A stretch of 64,000 nt of DNA from Salinimicrobium xinjiangense DSM 19287 (GCF_000423585.1 NZ_AUIG01000022.1:28826-92825); one strand, 5' to 3'. Shown: positions 8,326-17,220, numbered from the stretch's first letter. Made by a program: numbers and translations. The notes: a model not told the origin generated them from the sequence alone.

Positions 8326-9867
8326 ATGAGTCAGAATACCGAAAAGTTAAAAGAAAAAATGGCCGAAGCCCTTAAGGGTGGTGGTGAAAAAAGAATTGCC
8401 AAACAACACGGGCAGAAAAAACTCACTGCCCGGGAACGGGTGGAATACCTGCTGGACGAAGGCTCCTTTGAAGAAATAGGAATTCTGGTCACCCATCGTA
8501 CCACCGACTTCGGAATGGAAAATCAGCAGTATTACGGGGATGGCGTGGTGACAGGATATGGTACTATCAATGGAAGGTTGGTGTATGTATTTGCACAGGA
8601 TTTTACTGTTTTTGGAGGATCTCTTTCCGAAACACATGCCGAGAAGATCTGTAAGGTCATGGATCACGCAATGAAGGTAGGAGCGCCTATTATTGGCCTG
8701 AATGATTCGGGTGGAGCAAGGATACAGGAAGGAGTTCGTTCTTTAGGAGGTTATGCCGATATTTTCTACCGCAATGTGCAGGCTTCGGGAGTAATTCCGC
8801 AGATCTCTGCCATCATGGGTCCCTGCGCCGGAGGAGCGGTTTATTCACCCGCGATGACCGATTTTACGCTGATGGTGCAGGAAACCAGCTATATGTTCGT
8901 AACGGGTCCTAACGTAGTTAAAACGGTGACCAATGAGGAGGTAACTTCCGAAGAGCTTGGAGGGGCCAGTACACATTCGACGAAAAGTGGCGTTACGCAT
9001 GTGACTTCTGCAAACGACATTAGTTGCCTCGAAGACATAAAAAAGCTGCTGAGTTATCTGCCACAGAACAATAAAGATACAGCCCACAGGCTGGACTACA
9101 AGCTGGGAGATGAGCTGCGGGAAGAACTGGAAAATATAGTGCCCGATAGTTCTCACAAGCCTTACGATATGCATGAGGTGATCAAAGGAATTATAGACAA
9201 GGATTCCTTTTTTGAGATCCATAAGAATTATGCAGACAATATTATTGTCGGATTTGCCAGAATGGGGGGCAGGAGTATAGGAATTGTAGCCAATCAGCCT
9301 ATGAGCCTTGCGGGGGTGCTGGATGTGAATTCCTCCCGCAAAGCCGCACGCTTTACACGTTTCTGTGATTGTTTTAATATTCCGCTGCTCGTTTTAGTGG
9401 ATGTGCCCGGATTTCTTCCCGGGACAGACCAGGAATGGAACGGGATAATTCTGCATGGTGCCAAACTCCTCTACGCCCTTAGTGAAGCCACAGTGCCACG
9501 AGTGACGTTGATCACGCGTAAAGCATATGGAGGTGCTTATGATGTGATGAATTCAAAACATATTGGTGCCGACCTAAATTATGCATGGCCTACTGCAGAA
9601 ATTGCTGTAATGGGTGCAAAAGGAGCCAGCGAGATCATCTTCAGGAAAGAAATTAAGGCAGCCGAAGATCCCGAACTGAAACTCTCTGAAAAGGAAAAGG
9701 AATATGCTGAAAAATTTGCAAATCCTTTTAAAGCAGCTCAACGCGGATTTATCGATGAGGTGATCATGCCAAAGGACACGCGAAGAAAACTACTGAAGGC
9801 CTTTGGTATGCTCGAGAACAAAGAGGTACTGCGCATTGACCGGAAACATGGAAACATACCACTCTAA
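8326..9867 (+). CDS. Acyl-CoA carboxylase beta (carboxyltransferase) subunit
   Basis: 513 residues, the usual length of propionyl/methylcrotonyl/acetyl-CoA carboxylase beta chains. The N-lobe crotonase fold shows [20 protein letters not shown] with the oxyanion-type glycines, and the C-lobe shows [14 protein letters not shown] and an ending DEVIMP. The subunit transfers the carboxyl group from biotin to an acyl-CoA. Substrate choice among acetyl-, propionyl- and longer acyl-CoA cannot be settled by eye. It completes the BCCP-BC-CT operon. Its stop codon TAA lies inside the first 7-base unit of the repeat block that fills the next gap. Confidence 0.92.
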   Translation: MSQNTEKLKEKMAEALKGGGEKRIAKQHGQKKLTARERVEYLLDEGSFEEIGILVTHRTTDFGMENQQYYGDGVVTGYGTINGRLVYVFAQDFTVFGGSLSETHAEKICKVMDHAMKVGAPIIGLNDSGGARIQEGVRSLGGYADIFYRNVQASGVIPQISAIMGPCAGGAVYSPAMTDFTLMVQETSYMFVTGPNVVKTVTNEEVTSEELGGASTHSTKSGVTHVTSANDISCLEDIKKLLSYLPQNNKDTAHRLDYKLGDELREELENIVPDSSHKPYDMHEVIKGIIDKDSFFEIHKNYADNIIVGFARMGGRSIGIVANQPMSLAGVLDVNSSRKAARFTRFCDCFNIPLLVLVDVPGFLPGTDQEWNGIILHGAKLLYALSEATVPRVTLITRKAYGGAYDVMNSKHIGADLNYAWPTAEIAVMGAKGASEIIFRKEIKAAEDPELKLSEKEKEYAEKFANPFKAAQRGFIDEVIMPKDTRRKLLKAFGMLENKEVLRIDRKHGNIPL

Positions 9868-10027
9868 GGTCTAAGGTTTAAGGAATAAGGTTTAATGTTT
9901 AAAGTTAATTGTGCCAGGTTTCAGGTTTTATGTTCGTGAGTTCCGGGTTATGAGTTCGGGGTTTTAATCTCAATTCTCACGCCTAACGTCTCACTTCTAA
10001 TGTCTCACGTCTCCTATTTAAATTATC
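9863..10027. repeat. Composite word-like repeat block (orientation A)
   Basis: The gap is made of successive degenerate words: 7-mers of type TTTAAGG, then CCAGGTTTCAGGTTT, then GAGTTCCGGGTTATGAGTT, then CTCACGTCTCACTTCTAATG. The first three modules are the reverse complement, in reverse order, of the modules at about 17768-17863. The first unit overlaps the stop codon of the upstream gene. Confidence 0.75.
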
Positions 10028-10924
10028 ATGTCTAAATTCAGAAAAATCGTCTGTGTCGATTATACAAAGCTGGAGCCCTGGGCGCTGGAGGAGCTGCAGG
10101 CCTATAGTGAAGAAAGAATAGATGTTTATGACGATCATCCCTCTTCAAAAGAGGAGATTTTAAGAAGAATTGGAGATGCCGATGCGGTGCTGGTTTCCTG
10201 GAAAACCAAAATTTCTGAAGAGATAATTGAGCAGTGCTCCAATTTAGGTTATATCGGAATGGCTTGTAGTTTATATGATGATGCCTCTGCTAATGTGGCG
10301 GTAAATTTTGCACGCAGCAGGGGAATCGCCGTAACCGGGATCAAAGATTACGGTGATCCCGGGGTGGCCGAATTCATTACTTCTGAACTCATAAGATTAT
10401 TTCATGGTTTAGGAGATCACCGGTGGCGGGAAATGCCGGTGGAAATGACCAACAGGAAAATTGGAATCATTGGCCTGGGTAACACAGGGAAATTGGTTGC
10501 GAAATGCCTGCAGCCCTTTGGTCCTGATCTTTTTTACTACAGCCGTACCAGGAAAAAGGAACTTGAAAGCAATATTTCTTATCTACCCTTAGATGAGCTA
10601 TTGCAGACGGTGGATGTGATCACCATTCACCTTCCGCGGAACACGCTGCTTTTAAAGGCACCCCAATTTGACCTTTTTGGAACCGGTAAAATTCTGATCA
10701 ATACCTCTCTTGGTCTCCCGTTTGAGGAGGAAGCTTTTGCCGAATGGATAAAAAGGGAAGGCAATTTTGCCATTTTTGACGGGGATGGAAAGAAAGAACT
10801 TTCGGCTAAAACTGAAAATCTACCCCGGGTGATCACTGCGACAAAAAGTGCCGGCTGGGCTAAAGAAACTCAGCAAAGACTTTCAGAAAAGGTTCTGGAA
10901 AATTTAAAAGATTTCCTTGGCTGA
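10028..10924 (+). CDS. D-2-hydroxyacid dehydrogenase-like protein with altered active site
   Basis: 298 residues, Rossmann NAD-binding domain with GLGNTG (149-154) and the general fold of D-2-hydroxyacid dehydrogenases, somewhat shorter than the usual 310-330. The positions that normally hold the catalytic Arg (NxxRG) and His (TPH) read NTSLG and TATKSAGW here, and the region expected to hold the catalytic Glu reads FDGDG. The triad therefore seems absent. The protein could be a non-catalytic NAD-binding protein or use a different chemistry. Both neighbouring genes are on the same strand but separated by 160 and 77 bases, so it may be monocistronic. The fold call is reliable, the function unknown. 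Confidence 0.75.
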   Translation: MSKFRKIVCVDYTKLEPWALEELQAYSEERIDVYDDHPSSKEEILRRIGDADAVLVSWKTKISEEIIEQCSNLGYIGMACSLYDDASANVAVNFARSRGIAVTGIKDYGDPGVAEFITSELIRLFHGLGDHRWREMPVEMTNRKIGIIGLGNTGKLVAKCLQPFGPDLFYYSRTRKKELESNISYLPLDELLQTVDVITIHLPRNTLLLKAPQFDLFGTGKILINTSLGLPFEEEAFAEWIKREGNFAIFDGDGKKELSAKTENLPRVITATKSAGWAKETQQRLSEKVLENLKDFLG

Positions 10925-11001
10925 TACGTATATTATTTTTCCTGATTGTCTCCCAAAAATAATTCAACTTAAACCCATTATCTTCGTCCAAAATTCTTTA
11001 G

Positions 11002-11562
11002 ATGAATATCTTACTTGAACCCTGGCCCTGGTATGTTTCGGGTCCTTTGATAGCTTTGGTGATGTTTTTGCTCATTTTCATGGGTAAGAAATTTGGTATG
11101 TCTTCTAATCTGGAAAGCATGTGCAGTATGTGTGGAGCCGGGAAAAGAGCCGATTACTTTAATTTTGACTGGAGAGCAAAGCGTTGGAACCTCATAGTAA
11201 TGCTTGGAGCGGCCATTGGTGGATTTGTTGCAGCTCATTTTTTGTCGGTAGGGGCAGCGCCGGTGGATATTTCTGCAGAAACTGTAAAAAGTCTGGAGAG
11301 TCTCGGGTTTCAAAGTGCGGGAGAGGCATATTTACCAGATAGACTGTTTGCAGTAGAAGCGCTTACAGAGCCTAAAACTCTGATTATTCTCTTAGGGGGC
11401 GGCCTGCTTATAGGGTTTGGAGCAAGATATGCAGCGGGTTGTACCTCGGGACACGCTATCTCGGGATTAAGTAATTTGCAGCTCCCATCCCTGATTGCTG
11501 TTATTGGTTTCTTTATTGGAGGATTGATTATGATCCATTTATTATTCCCTTTAATATTTTGA
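11002..11562 (+). CDS. YeeE/YedE family half-transporter (TsuA-like), first subunit
   Basis: 186-residue membrane protein with about five helices. It has C41 and C44 (CSMC) in a cytosolic or interfacial loop and a key C147 within ARYAAGCTSGH, the conserved cysteine motif of YeeE/YedE (TsuA) proteins that pass thiosulfate or sulfane sulfur through a relay of cysteines. The sequence is half of the full-length YeeE. The other half is encoded 1 base downstream, so the two products are expected to form one channel. Such pairs commonly accompany MBL-rhodanese enzymes and Crp regulators, both found 5-11 kb upstream here, suggesting a divided sulfur gene set. Confidence 0.88.
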   Translation: MNILLEPWPWYVSGPLIALVMFLLIFMGKKFGMSSNLESMCSMCGAGKRADYFNFDWRAKRWNLIVMLGAAIGGFVAAHFLSVGAAPVDISAETVKSLESLGFQSAGEAYLPDRLFAVEALTEPKTLIILLGGGLLIGFGARYAAGCTSGHAISGLSNLQLPSLIAVIGFFIGGLIMIHLLFPLIF

Positions 11563-11563
11563 T

Positions 11564-11980
11564 ATGAAAAGAACACTTGCTTATTTATTTATTGGAATAT
11601 TCTTCGGGATTGTCATGTATAAGTCCGAAGCCGCTTCCTGGTTTCGTATTTATGAGATGTTCAGGTTCGAATCTTTTCATATGTACGGAATAATGGGATC
11701 TGCTCTGTTATTAGGTGTTACAGGTGTACAGCTGATTAAAAGGAAGAGAATACGATCTTTTTCAGGAGAACCAATAAAAATAGCCTCTAAAGACAGAGGC
11801 TTTAAAAATTACCTTTTTGGAGGTATTATTTTTGGACTTGGCTGGGCTTTGGCGGGGGCATGTCCCGGGCCTATATATACTTTAATAGGCGCGGGATATG
11901 TTTCGATTATCATTGTATTGGCGGGAGCATTACTGGGAGCATTTCTATATGGGCTGTTTAAAAGAAAATTACCCCATTAA
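11564..11980 (+). CDS. YeeE/YedE family half-transporter (DUF6691-like), second subunit
   Basis: 138 residues, four predicted membrane helices, with the conserved motif GWALAGACPGP (C100), which mirrors the GCTSGH cysteine of the partner subunit. Together the two cysteines would line a sulfur-passing channel as in TsuA. The ATG starts 1 base after the stop of the first subunit, so translation is coupled. The stop codon overlaps, tail to tail, the stop of the small secreted protein on the opposite strand by 4 bases. I infer thiosulfate or sulfane-sulfur uptake. The direction of transport and the donor are not visible. Confidence 0.86.
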   Translation: MKRTLAYLFIGIFFGIVMYKSEAASWFRIYEMFRFESFHMYGIMGSALLLGVTGVQLIKRKRIRSFSGEPIKIASKDRGFKNYLFGGIIFGLGWALAGACPGPIYTLIGAGYVSIIIVLAGALLGAFLYGLFKRKLPH

Positions 11981-12339
11981 AAGTTGACTATACAGTCTGT
12001 AGAAAATCCTCGGCCCTCAATCGATAATTCATAGATCATTCCTTCTCTCCATTTATTTCCTTCAAGTTTTTGATGCTGAAGTTTCTTTTCGAGGAGTTCA
12101 CTGATCTTTCTGTCAGTCGAAGCTACATTGACAAATTGCATGGTCTTATCTTCAGAAACAGAAAAGAATAGGGTTATGGTTTCTCCTTCCTGAATTGTGC
12201 TTTTCGATTTCCGGAGTAAATTCTCAATTTCTTCAGAAAGAGACTTCAGATCAAAAATCTTATCCGGGTTTTTTTCCGCATAGGTTGTTGTGCTTAAGGA
12301 CAGAATAAGGGCTACTAATAAAAATTTAAGAGTTTTCAT
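11977..12339 (-). CDS. Small exported protein of unknown function
   Basis: 120 residues with a clean signal peptide (MKTLKFLLVALILSLSTTTYA) and predicted cleavage after TYA. The mature part has a helical segment followed by strands (TITLFFSVSEDKTMQFVNV) and ends in a polar beta-rich tail. The pattern faintly recalls TonB-C-like or NTF2-like periplasmic modules, but I do not recognise a family. It is convergent with the YeeE subunit gene and preceded by a 139-base gap before the channel gene on the same strand. One cysteine lies near the C terminus (STDCIVNF). Likely periplasmic, role unknown. Confidence 0.65.
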   Translation of the reverse strand: MKTLKFLLVALILSLSTTTYAEKNPDKIFDLKSLSEEIENLLRKSKSTIQEGETITLFFSVSEDKTMQFVNVASTDRKISELLEKKLQHQKLEGNKWREGMIYELSIEGRGFSTDCIVNF

Positions 12340-12478
12340 GATTTCAATTCTTTAAGTTAATAATCAATTCTTTGAGGGAGTTATCTTAAAGACTATCTGA
12401 AAATGAATCTGTTACATCGGAAATAAAAAAATGCTGTAAATCTTTTCCTGTTAAAGAAGAGCTGTCAAAAATACTATT

Positions 12479-13114
12479 TTAGAGAGGGGATTTTTTGGAA
12501 GAAAGGTAAAAAGAAGGGAGGGAGATATGATATTTTACAACTATAAGGCGTATAATAATTACTGTTAGTGACGTGCCCACATATATGATATCCTGGTTTA
12601 CTCCAATTTCATGGAGTATGATAAAAGCAAGTCCTCCGGTAATGGAGGCAGTTGCGTAAATTTCTTTTCTAAAGATAACAGGGATCTCATTACATAAGAT
12701 ATCCCTTATCACTCCCCCAAAAGTTCCGGTCATCGCACCAAGGGTGATGGATATTATAGGATTTAGATCATTTTGAATTCCCATTTCAACCCCTGTAATG
12801 GTGAAAACTCCTAAACCTATAGTATCAAACAGGAAGAGGGATTTTTTAAGATGATTAAGTTTTCTTCTAAAAATTATGGCAAATATGGTCACTACTCCAA
12901 TGAGATAGATGTATATAATATTTTCCATCCAGGTGACCGGGGTATTGCCTATTAACATGTCGCGAACCGTTCCGCCACCAATAGCCGTTACAAAAGCAAT
13001 GATAAAAATCCCGAAAAGATCCAGTCGCCTGTTCATTGCTGCCAGTGCTCCCGAAATGGCAAAAGCAACAGTCCCTAAAAGATCCAGGATATTGAAAAGA
13101 GACAGTTCAATCAT
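12479..13114 (-). CDS. Trimeric intracellular cation channel family protein (UPF0126, YadS/YicG-like)
   Basis: 211-residue membrane protein with seven helices arranged as two UPF0126 repeats. Repeat one contains FAISGALAAMNRRLDLFG and FVTAIGGGTVRDMLIG, and repeat two FTITGVEMGI and GAMTGTFGGVIRDILCNE. The paired GGGxxRD motifs are diagnostic. Bacterial homologues are TRIC-like potassium channels, and some were proposed as glycine transporters. It is transcribed away from trxB, with 141 bases between the two starts. No operon partner is evident, since the next minus-strand gene is 139 bases away. Confidence 0.9.
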   Translation of the reverse strand: MIELSLFNILDLLGTVAFAISGALAAMNRRLDLFGIFIIAFVTAIGGGTVRDMLIGNTPVTWMENIIYIYLIGVVTIFAIIFRRKLNHLKKSLFLFDTIGLGVFTITGVEMGIQNDLNPIISITLGAMTGTFGGVIRDILCNEIPVIFRKEIYATASITGGLAFIILHEIGVNQDIIYVGTSLTVIIIRLIVVKYHISLPSFYLSSKKSPL

Positions 13115-13255
13115 TCAGCAAAGGTAAAATAATAGCAGTAGCTTGTAAAGGAGTGTCAAATATAGTTGCCTTATGTCCACATAGTAAATCTGTATTCTTT
13201 AAGCTGTAAGGTTTCTTGGAAAGTTACTACTTTTACAGGAAGAAAATTTTACATC

Positions 13256-14227
13256 ATGAGCGAAACCAGAGAACGTATTAAATGCCTTATCATTGGCTCC
13301 GGACCCGCAGGATACACTGCGGCTATATATGCAGCAAGAGCAGATCTTCACCCTGTGATGTACACAGGTCTTGAACCGGGAGGACAGTTGACAACGACTA
13401 CCGAAGTTGATAATTTCCCCGGGTATCCCGAAGGTATTGATGGTCCTGCTTTAATGATCGATCTTCAAAAGCAGGCTGAAAGATTTGGAACCCAGGTTAG
13501 AATGGGAATGGTGACAGAGGTTCAATTCAGTAAAGAAACAGGAGGTATACACGAAGTTTGTGTAGATAATTCAACCTGGATAGAAGCAGAGACAGTGATC
13601 ATTTCCACCGGGGCAACTGCAAAATATCTGGGACTTCCCAGTGAGCAGCGCTTGAGAGGCGGCGGAGTTTCTGCTTGTGCAGTATGTGACGGATTTTTCT
13701 ACAAAGGTCAGGAAGTAGCTATAGTTGGAGGAGGAGATACTGCTGCCGAAGAGGCCACATATCTTGCAAATATTTGTACCAAAGTGACCATGCTGGTAAG
13801 GAAAGATGAATTAAAAGCTTCCAAAGCAATGCAGCATCGGGTTTTCAATACAAAAAACATTGACTTGAGATTTAATACCGAAGTTGATGAGGTGTTGGGA
13901 GAGCAGGTAGTGGAAGGTCTTAGAATGGTAAATAATAAAACCGGAGAGAAAGAAGAGATCAAGATCACCGGACTTTTTATAGCCATAGGACATAAGCCCA
14001 ATACAGAGATATTTAAAGATCAGCTGGATATGGACAGTACCGGTTATTTGATCACAAAAGGCAAAAGCACGAAAACAAATCTTCCCGGCGTATTTGCATC
14101 CGGAGATGTACAGGATAAAGAATACAGGCAGGCAATAACTGCTGCAGGTACAGGATGTATGGCGGCACTGGATGCGGAGAGATATCTTGCGACGGTGGAA
14201 AGCAGCGAAGAAGTTGAAGCTAAATAA
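13256..14227 (+). CDS. trxB: Thioredoxin-disulfide reductase
   Basis: 323 residues from the ATG at 13256 (MSETRERIK). An in-frame ATG 90 bases upstream would add a tail not seen in the family, so I reject it. The FAD motif GSGPAGYTAAIYAARA lies at residues 15-30, the redox-active CAVC at C141/C144, the NADPH-binding motif GGGDTAAEEA follows, and the C-terminal FAD motif ASGDVQD. The enzyme reduces thioredoxin with NADPH in the cytoplasm. It is monocistronic, with a strong terminator 20 bases downstream. A TACTTTTA element about 21 bases upstream of the ATG resembles the Bacteroidota -7 box. Confidence 0.95.
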   Translation: MSETRERIKCLIIGSGPAGYTAAIYAARADLHPVMYTGLEPGGQLTTTTEVDNFPGYPEGIDGPALMIDLQKQAERFGTQVRMGMVTEVQFSKETGGIHEVCVDNSTWIEAETVIISTGATAKYLGLPSEQRLRGGGVSACAVCDGFFYKGQEVAIVGGGDTAAEEATYLANICTKVTMLVRKDELKASKAMQHRVFNTKNIDLRFNTEVDEVLGEQVVEGLRMVNNKTGEKEEIKITGLFIAIGHKPNTEIFKDQLDMDSTGYLITKGKSTKTNLPGVFASGDVQDKEYRQAITAAGTGCMAALDAERYLATVESSEEVEAK

Positions 14228-14245
14228 AGAAAAACATATTTCATA

Positions 14246-14287
14246 AAAAAGAGAAGGCTGCCAATTACGGCAGCCTTCTCTTTTGTT
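14246..14287. terminator. Bidirectional terminator between trxB and the PspC operon
   Basis: A 16-bp perfect stem around AGAGAAGGCTGCC with a 6-base loop AATTAC has A-run and T-run flanks, so it serves both converging units. Confidence 0.9.
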
Positions 14288-14296
14288 TAACTAATC

Positions 14297-14437
14297 CTAA
14301 TCACAATCTTCGGAGGAGGAAACACCGGCAACCTGTTCCTGTGGATCTGCCTTTTCCGAATTTTCGTTCTTCACTTCTTCTGTAGACATAAGTACAGAAA
14401 AAAATGCGGCAATGATAACTTCGATCAAAACACTCAT
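14297..14437 (-). CDS. 46-residue membrane-anchored micro-protein coupled to the PspC gene
   Basis: A short ORF encodes MSVLIEVIIAAFFSVLMST followed by a very acidic tail (EEVKNENSEKADPQEQ...SSSEDCD). Its ATG overlaps the PspC stop codon in the arrangement TAATG (one shared base), and its own stop lies 10 bases before the strong terminator. One hydrophobic helix of about 15 residues plus a charged tail suggests an inner-membrane peptide. Start-stop overlap, position at the operon end and lack of extra space before the terminator support it as real. I know no family for it, and expression is not proven. Confidence 0.6.
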   Translation of the reverse strand: MSVLIEVIIAAFFSVLMSTEEVKNENSEKADPQEQVAGVSSSEDCD

Positions 14438-16137
14438 TATATTGATGTTGTATCGGTTTCAGTAGGGGCAACAGGTTCTGAAGACCCGGAAGGCTCCTGA
14501 GATCTTTCTTCTCCTGATTCCCACCCGGTATCACTATCCCAGTTATCTTCAGATTCACTCCAGGGGTCCTCTTCTTCTGCAGGACAGTCAAGACACTCTG
14601 TTCCTCCCCTGGTAATCTTCAAATATCTTTCCTCATCTCCATTGAGTAAGATATCACCATAATAATCTGCATTACGATGAAAGGAGTAAGTATTATCTGC
14701 TGCATAAAGCACAGACCCTACAGGCATGAACAGAGTTACCTGCACTCTTTGGTCTCTGTATTTATTTTCGGGGTCTGTGATTAATAAACCGCTAAGCTCC
14801 AGTCTGCCATTGGAAAATCGCGTTGCATAATTGATATCCTGTGCCCTTGTACGCGCGTCTTCATAATTTTTTCCTTCGGCATGTTTGATCACTTCCAGCC
14901 TTGCAACAGAATCTGAGGTTGATTTAACCAGCAACTGCACATTCTGAGACCAGATCACTTTTCTGTCGTTTTCATCATAGTTGATATTAAGATTTCCAGA
15001 GCGATAAGGAGTAGAATTCAACTGCGGATCTCCGAACATAGAAACATATAAAGTGTCATTAGCGGTCACCGGAATTGTTTCTGTAGTCCTTACCTCTCCA
15101 TCAAAGGCCCGTTCTGTAGCTTCCTGAATTCCGAAGAAAATGAGACCAAGAACAGAAATTATCCAAAGAGCCAGTAGAACCAGTTTTGCAGTTCTTCCTA
15201 TTGACCGCAGATTCTTTACAAGAAGTTTTAATCCAAGAATAAAAAGGAAGAAGAACGGAATACCTAATGCAAAGAATGCGAGTATTGAAATGATCCAGAT
15301 GCTGTCGGTTCCCGGACCTGCAATTTCGATAAAATCTGTCCAGGGTGCTTCAATAATCCCAAAGGTGCCAATAGAAAACAAACCTATAAACAAACCAATA
15401 AGTGTAGTTCCTGCTATTAGCAAGAGGAAGATACCGATAAGTTTCACAAAAAGCTTTAATATGAACATAACAACATCGCCCACGGCAGTTGCAGCAGAAC
15501 TGGCTCCCGCCCGTGCTTTATAGCCGTACTTTTCATAGTTGATGTCCTTCATCTTTCCGGAAACATCGTCAAAGCTCTCCCTTATCTTTTTTTCTATATT
15601 GCTTATGGTAACCTCTTCTCCGCGCATGGCCAGTTTATCGGCCGTGGTTTTGGCTTCAGGAACAAAGATCCAGAGAGCAATGTAAATTAATATGAAAGCA
15701 CCGGTTGAGAATATTGTGAGCAGGATCCAGAGAATTCTTAGCCAGAGGGCATCAATCCCGGTGTAATGGGCAAGCCCTGAAGATACACCACCCAGATAGC
15801 TGTGCTCTGTATCGCGGAAAAGTTTTTTACCCCTGGTTTTTTTATAGACCGGCTCATCTTCATAAATTTCTTCATCCAGCATATAATCTTCGGGTTGACC
15901 CATAACCGAAATTACCTCGTCTACCTCCTTTACAGTAATTACCTGTCTTTCAGATTTGATCTTTTCTGTAAATAATTCGGCTATACGGGCTTCAATATCA
16001 TGAATGATCTCTTCCTGTCCTGTGGTGTTGGTTAGAGACCGCTTTATAGCTTCAAGATAATGCTGTAGCCGGGCATATGCGTCTTCATCAATATGAAAGA
16101 ATACGCCGGCAAGGTTTATATTAACTGTCTTATTCAT
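14437..16137 (-). CDS. PspC domain-containing envelope stress membrane protein
   Basis: 566 residues. Residues 1-95 form a cytoplasmic helical region (DAYARLQHYLEAIKRSL...VMGQPEDYM) typical of Bacteroidota PspC proteins. The PspC domain (about 110-170) has SYLGGVSSGLAHYTGIDALW and a long hydrophobic hairpin. Three further membrane segments lie between about 215 and 340, and a C-terminal extracytoplasmic beta-rich domain (about 360-520) ends in a Glu/Ser/Pro-rich tail. In other bacteria PspC senses membrane stress. The first codons overlap the end of the PadR repressor gene by 8 bases, so a PadR-PspC regulatory pair is clear from context. Confidence 0.87.
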   Translation of the reverse strand: MNKTVNINLAGVFFHIDEDAYARLQHYLEAIKRSLTNTTGQEEIIHDIEARIAELFTEKIKSERQVITVKEVDEVISVMGQPEDYMLDEEIYEDEPVYKKTRGKKLFRDTEHSYLGGVSSGLAHYTGIDALWLRILWILLTIFSTGAFILIYIALWIFVPEAKTTADKLAMRGEEVTISNIEKKIRESFDDVSGKMKDINYEKYGYKARAGASSAATAVGDVVMFILKLFVKLIGIFLLLIAGTTLIGLFIGLFSIGTFGIIEAPWTDFIEIAGPGTDSIWIISILAFFALGIPFFFLFILGLKLLVKNLRSIGRTAKLVLLALWIISVLGLIFFGIQEATERAFDGEVRTTETIPVTANDTLYVSMFGDPQLNSTPYRSGNLNINYDENDRKVIWSQNVQLLVKSTSDSVARLEVIKHAEGKNYEDARTRAQDINYATRFSNGRLELSGLLITDPENKYRDQRVQVTLFMPVGSVLYAADNTYSFHRNADYYGDILLNGDEERYLKITRGGTECLDCPAEEEDPWSESEDNWDSDTGWESGEERSQEPSGSSEPVAPTETDTTSI

Positions 16138-16474
16138 GATTTTTAGGTTTTTGGGTAGTTACTATAGTTACTGCAGTTTGCAGTTCATCCCAGGTATGGG
16201 TGAGCTCTTTTAAGAAAATTTTGCCGGTTTCGGTCAGGCCATAATATTTTCTTGGAGGTCCACTGGTGGATTCCTCCCAGCGATAGTTGAGCAATCCCGC
16301 ATTCTTGAGGCGTGTGAGTAAGGGATAGATCGTGCCTTCCACCACCAGTAATTTTGCGCTTTTTAATGTGTCCAGAATTTCGGCTACGTATGCATCATTG
16401 TCTTTTAATACAGACAAAATACAGTACTCCAAAACACCTTTGCGCATCTGGGCCTTTGTGTTTTCAATCTTCAT
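16130..16474 (-). CDS. PadR family transcriptional regulator
   Basis: 114-residue winged-helix protein with PadR hallmarks: LEYCILSVL, VVEGTIYPLLTRLKNAGLL (recognition helix and wing), ESTSGPPRKYYGLTETGK. The short form without a long C-terminal helix is common for regulators of adjacent membrane protein genes. It overlaps the PspC gene by 8 bases and lies 76 bases downstream of the DUF4870 gene on the same strand. It is likely to repress its own operon and respond to envelope or small-molecule stress. The inducer is unknown. Confidence 0.9.
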   Translation of the reverse strand: MKIENTKAQMRKGVLEYCILSVLKDNDAYVAEILDTLKSAKLLVVEGTIYPLLTRLKNAGLLNYRWEESTSGPPRKYYGLTETGKIFLKELTHTWDELQTAVTIVTTQKPKNHE

Positions 16475-16550
16475 AGTGTTGGGTTTTGAATGTTGTTGAT
16501 GTGTTCATTTTTTGATTGATTGATGATATGATGATGGTTAATGTTGATTG

Positions 16551-17075
16551 TTATAAATGAGATCCTTCTTCTTCCGGATCTTCAGATTTGAAATTGGTCT
16601 CTGCCAGTTCTCCACGGGCATTTAAAAAGTTAATGCTAAGAGGGTAATTATAAAGTTTTCCTTCTCCTGCCCTTATAGTAGCCGAGACTGTGGCGTATAT
16701 GAAGAGCACAAATAAGCTGAGCAACAGGAGGAGCATTATCATAATATAAATTATTACAGGAGTAGCCTCTAGAGGATTTCCTATCCATTGCTGATGATCA
16801 TTCATGTAAAAAGAACCTTCAAAATTCATGCTGAGGCCAAGAATGATTGCTCCTGCCACTCCTAACATAATGAGGAAAAAAGTGTAGAGGAAGAGACTTA
16901 TCTGGAAATTCAGGGCCTGTTTTCCATGCTCGTTTACAAATGGATCATTCTTTTTTGCAGTCCAGAATATCAACGGAAAAATAAAATTTCCGAAGGGAAA
17001 GAAGAGCATTGTAAAGGTAGACAGATGGATTAAGGCTGCTACCGTTTTGTCGTGATTTACTGTTTGATTAGTCAT
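16551..17075 (-). CDS. DUF4870 domain membrane protein
   Basis: 174 residues with four hydrophobic segments. The DUF4870 (Tic20-like) pattern shows an N-terminal LIHLSTFTMLFFPFGNFIFPLIFW and PFVNEHGKQALNFQISLFLYTF, the conserved basic/aromatic hairpin of the family, then two more helices and a polar tail (TNFKSEDPEEEG). Such proteins commonly sit beside PspC/PadR genes in Bacteroidota. It is the first gene of the minus-strand envelope block, with a clear -7 box (TATATTTG) about 20 bases upstream of the ATG. Function unknown, likely inner membrane. Confidence 0.85.
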   Translation of the reverse strand: MTNQTVNHDKTVAALIHLSTFTMLFFPFGNFIFPLIFWTAKKNDPFVNEHGKQALNFQISLFLYTFFLIMLGVAGAIILGLSMNFEGSFYMNDHQQWIGNPLEATPVIIYIMIMLLLLLSLFVLFIYATVSATIRAGEGKLYNYPLSINFLNARGELAETNFKSEDPEEEGSHL

Positions 17076-17095
17076 TGTTGATTGATTTTCTTATG

Positions 17096-17103
17096 CAAAT
17101 ATA
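17096..17103 (-). promoter_or_regulatory. -7 promoter box of DUF4870 gene
   Basis: TATATTTG followed by C on the minus strand matches the Bacteroidota TAnnTTTG consensus, 20 bases upstream of the ATG. Confidence 0.6.
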
Positions 17104-17220
17104 TATCTAAAGGATGGTATTATGCAAAACAAAGTACTATATTTTTTTACTGAAGTAATAAAATTTAACATTTTAGCATCTTGGAAATTTTAAATACTTT
17201 TAGAAAAATCTTTATTTCTT

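Noticed and set aside
13166..13255. Upstream extension of trxB
   Set aside because: It adds 30 residues with no similarity to the family and runs through the promoter region.
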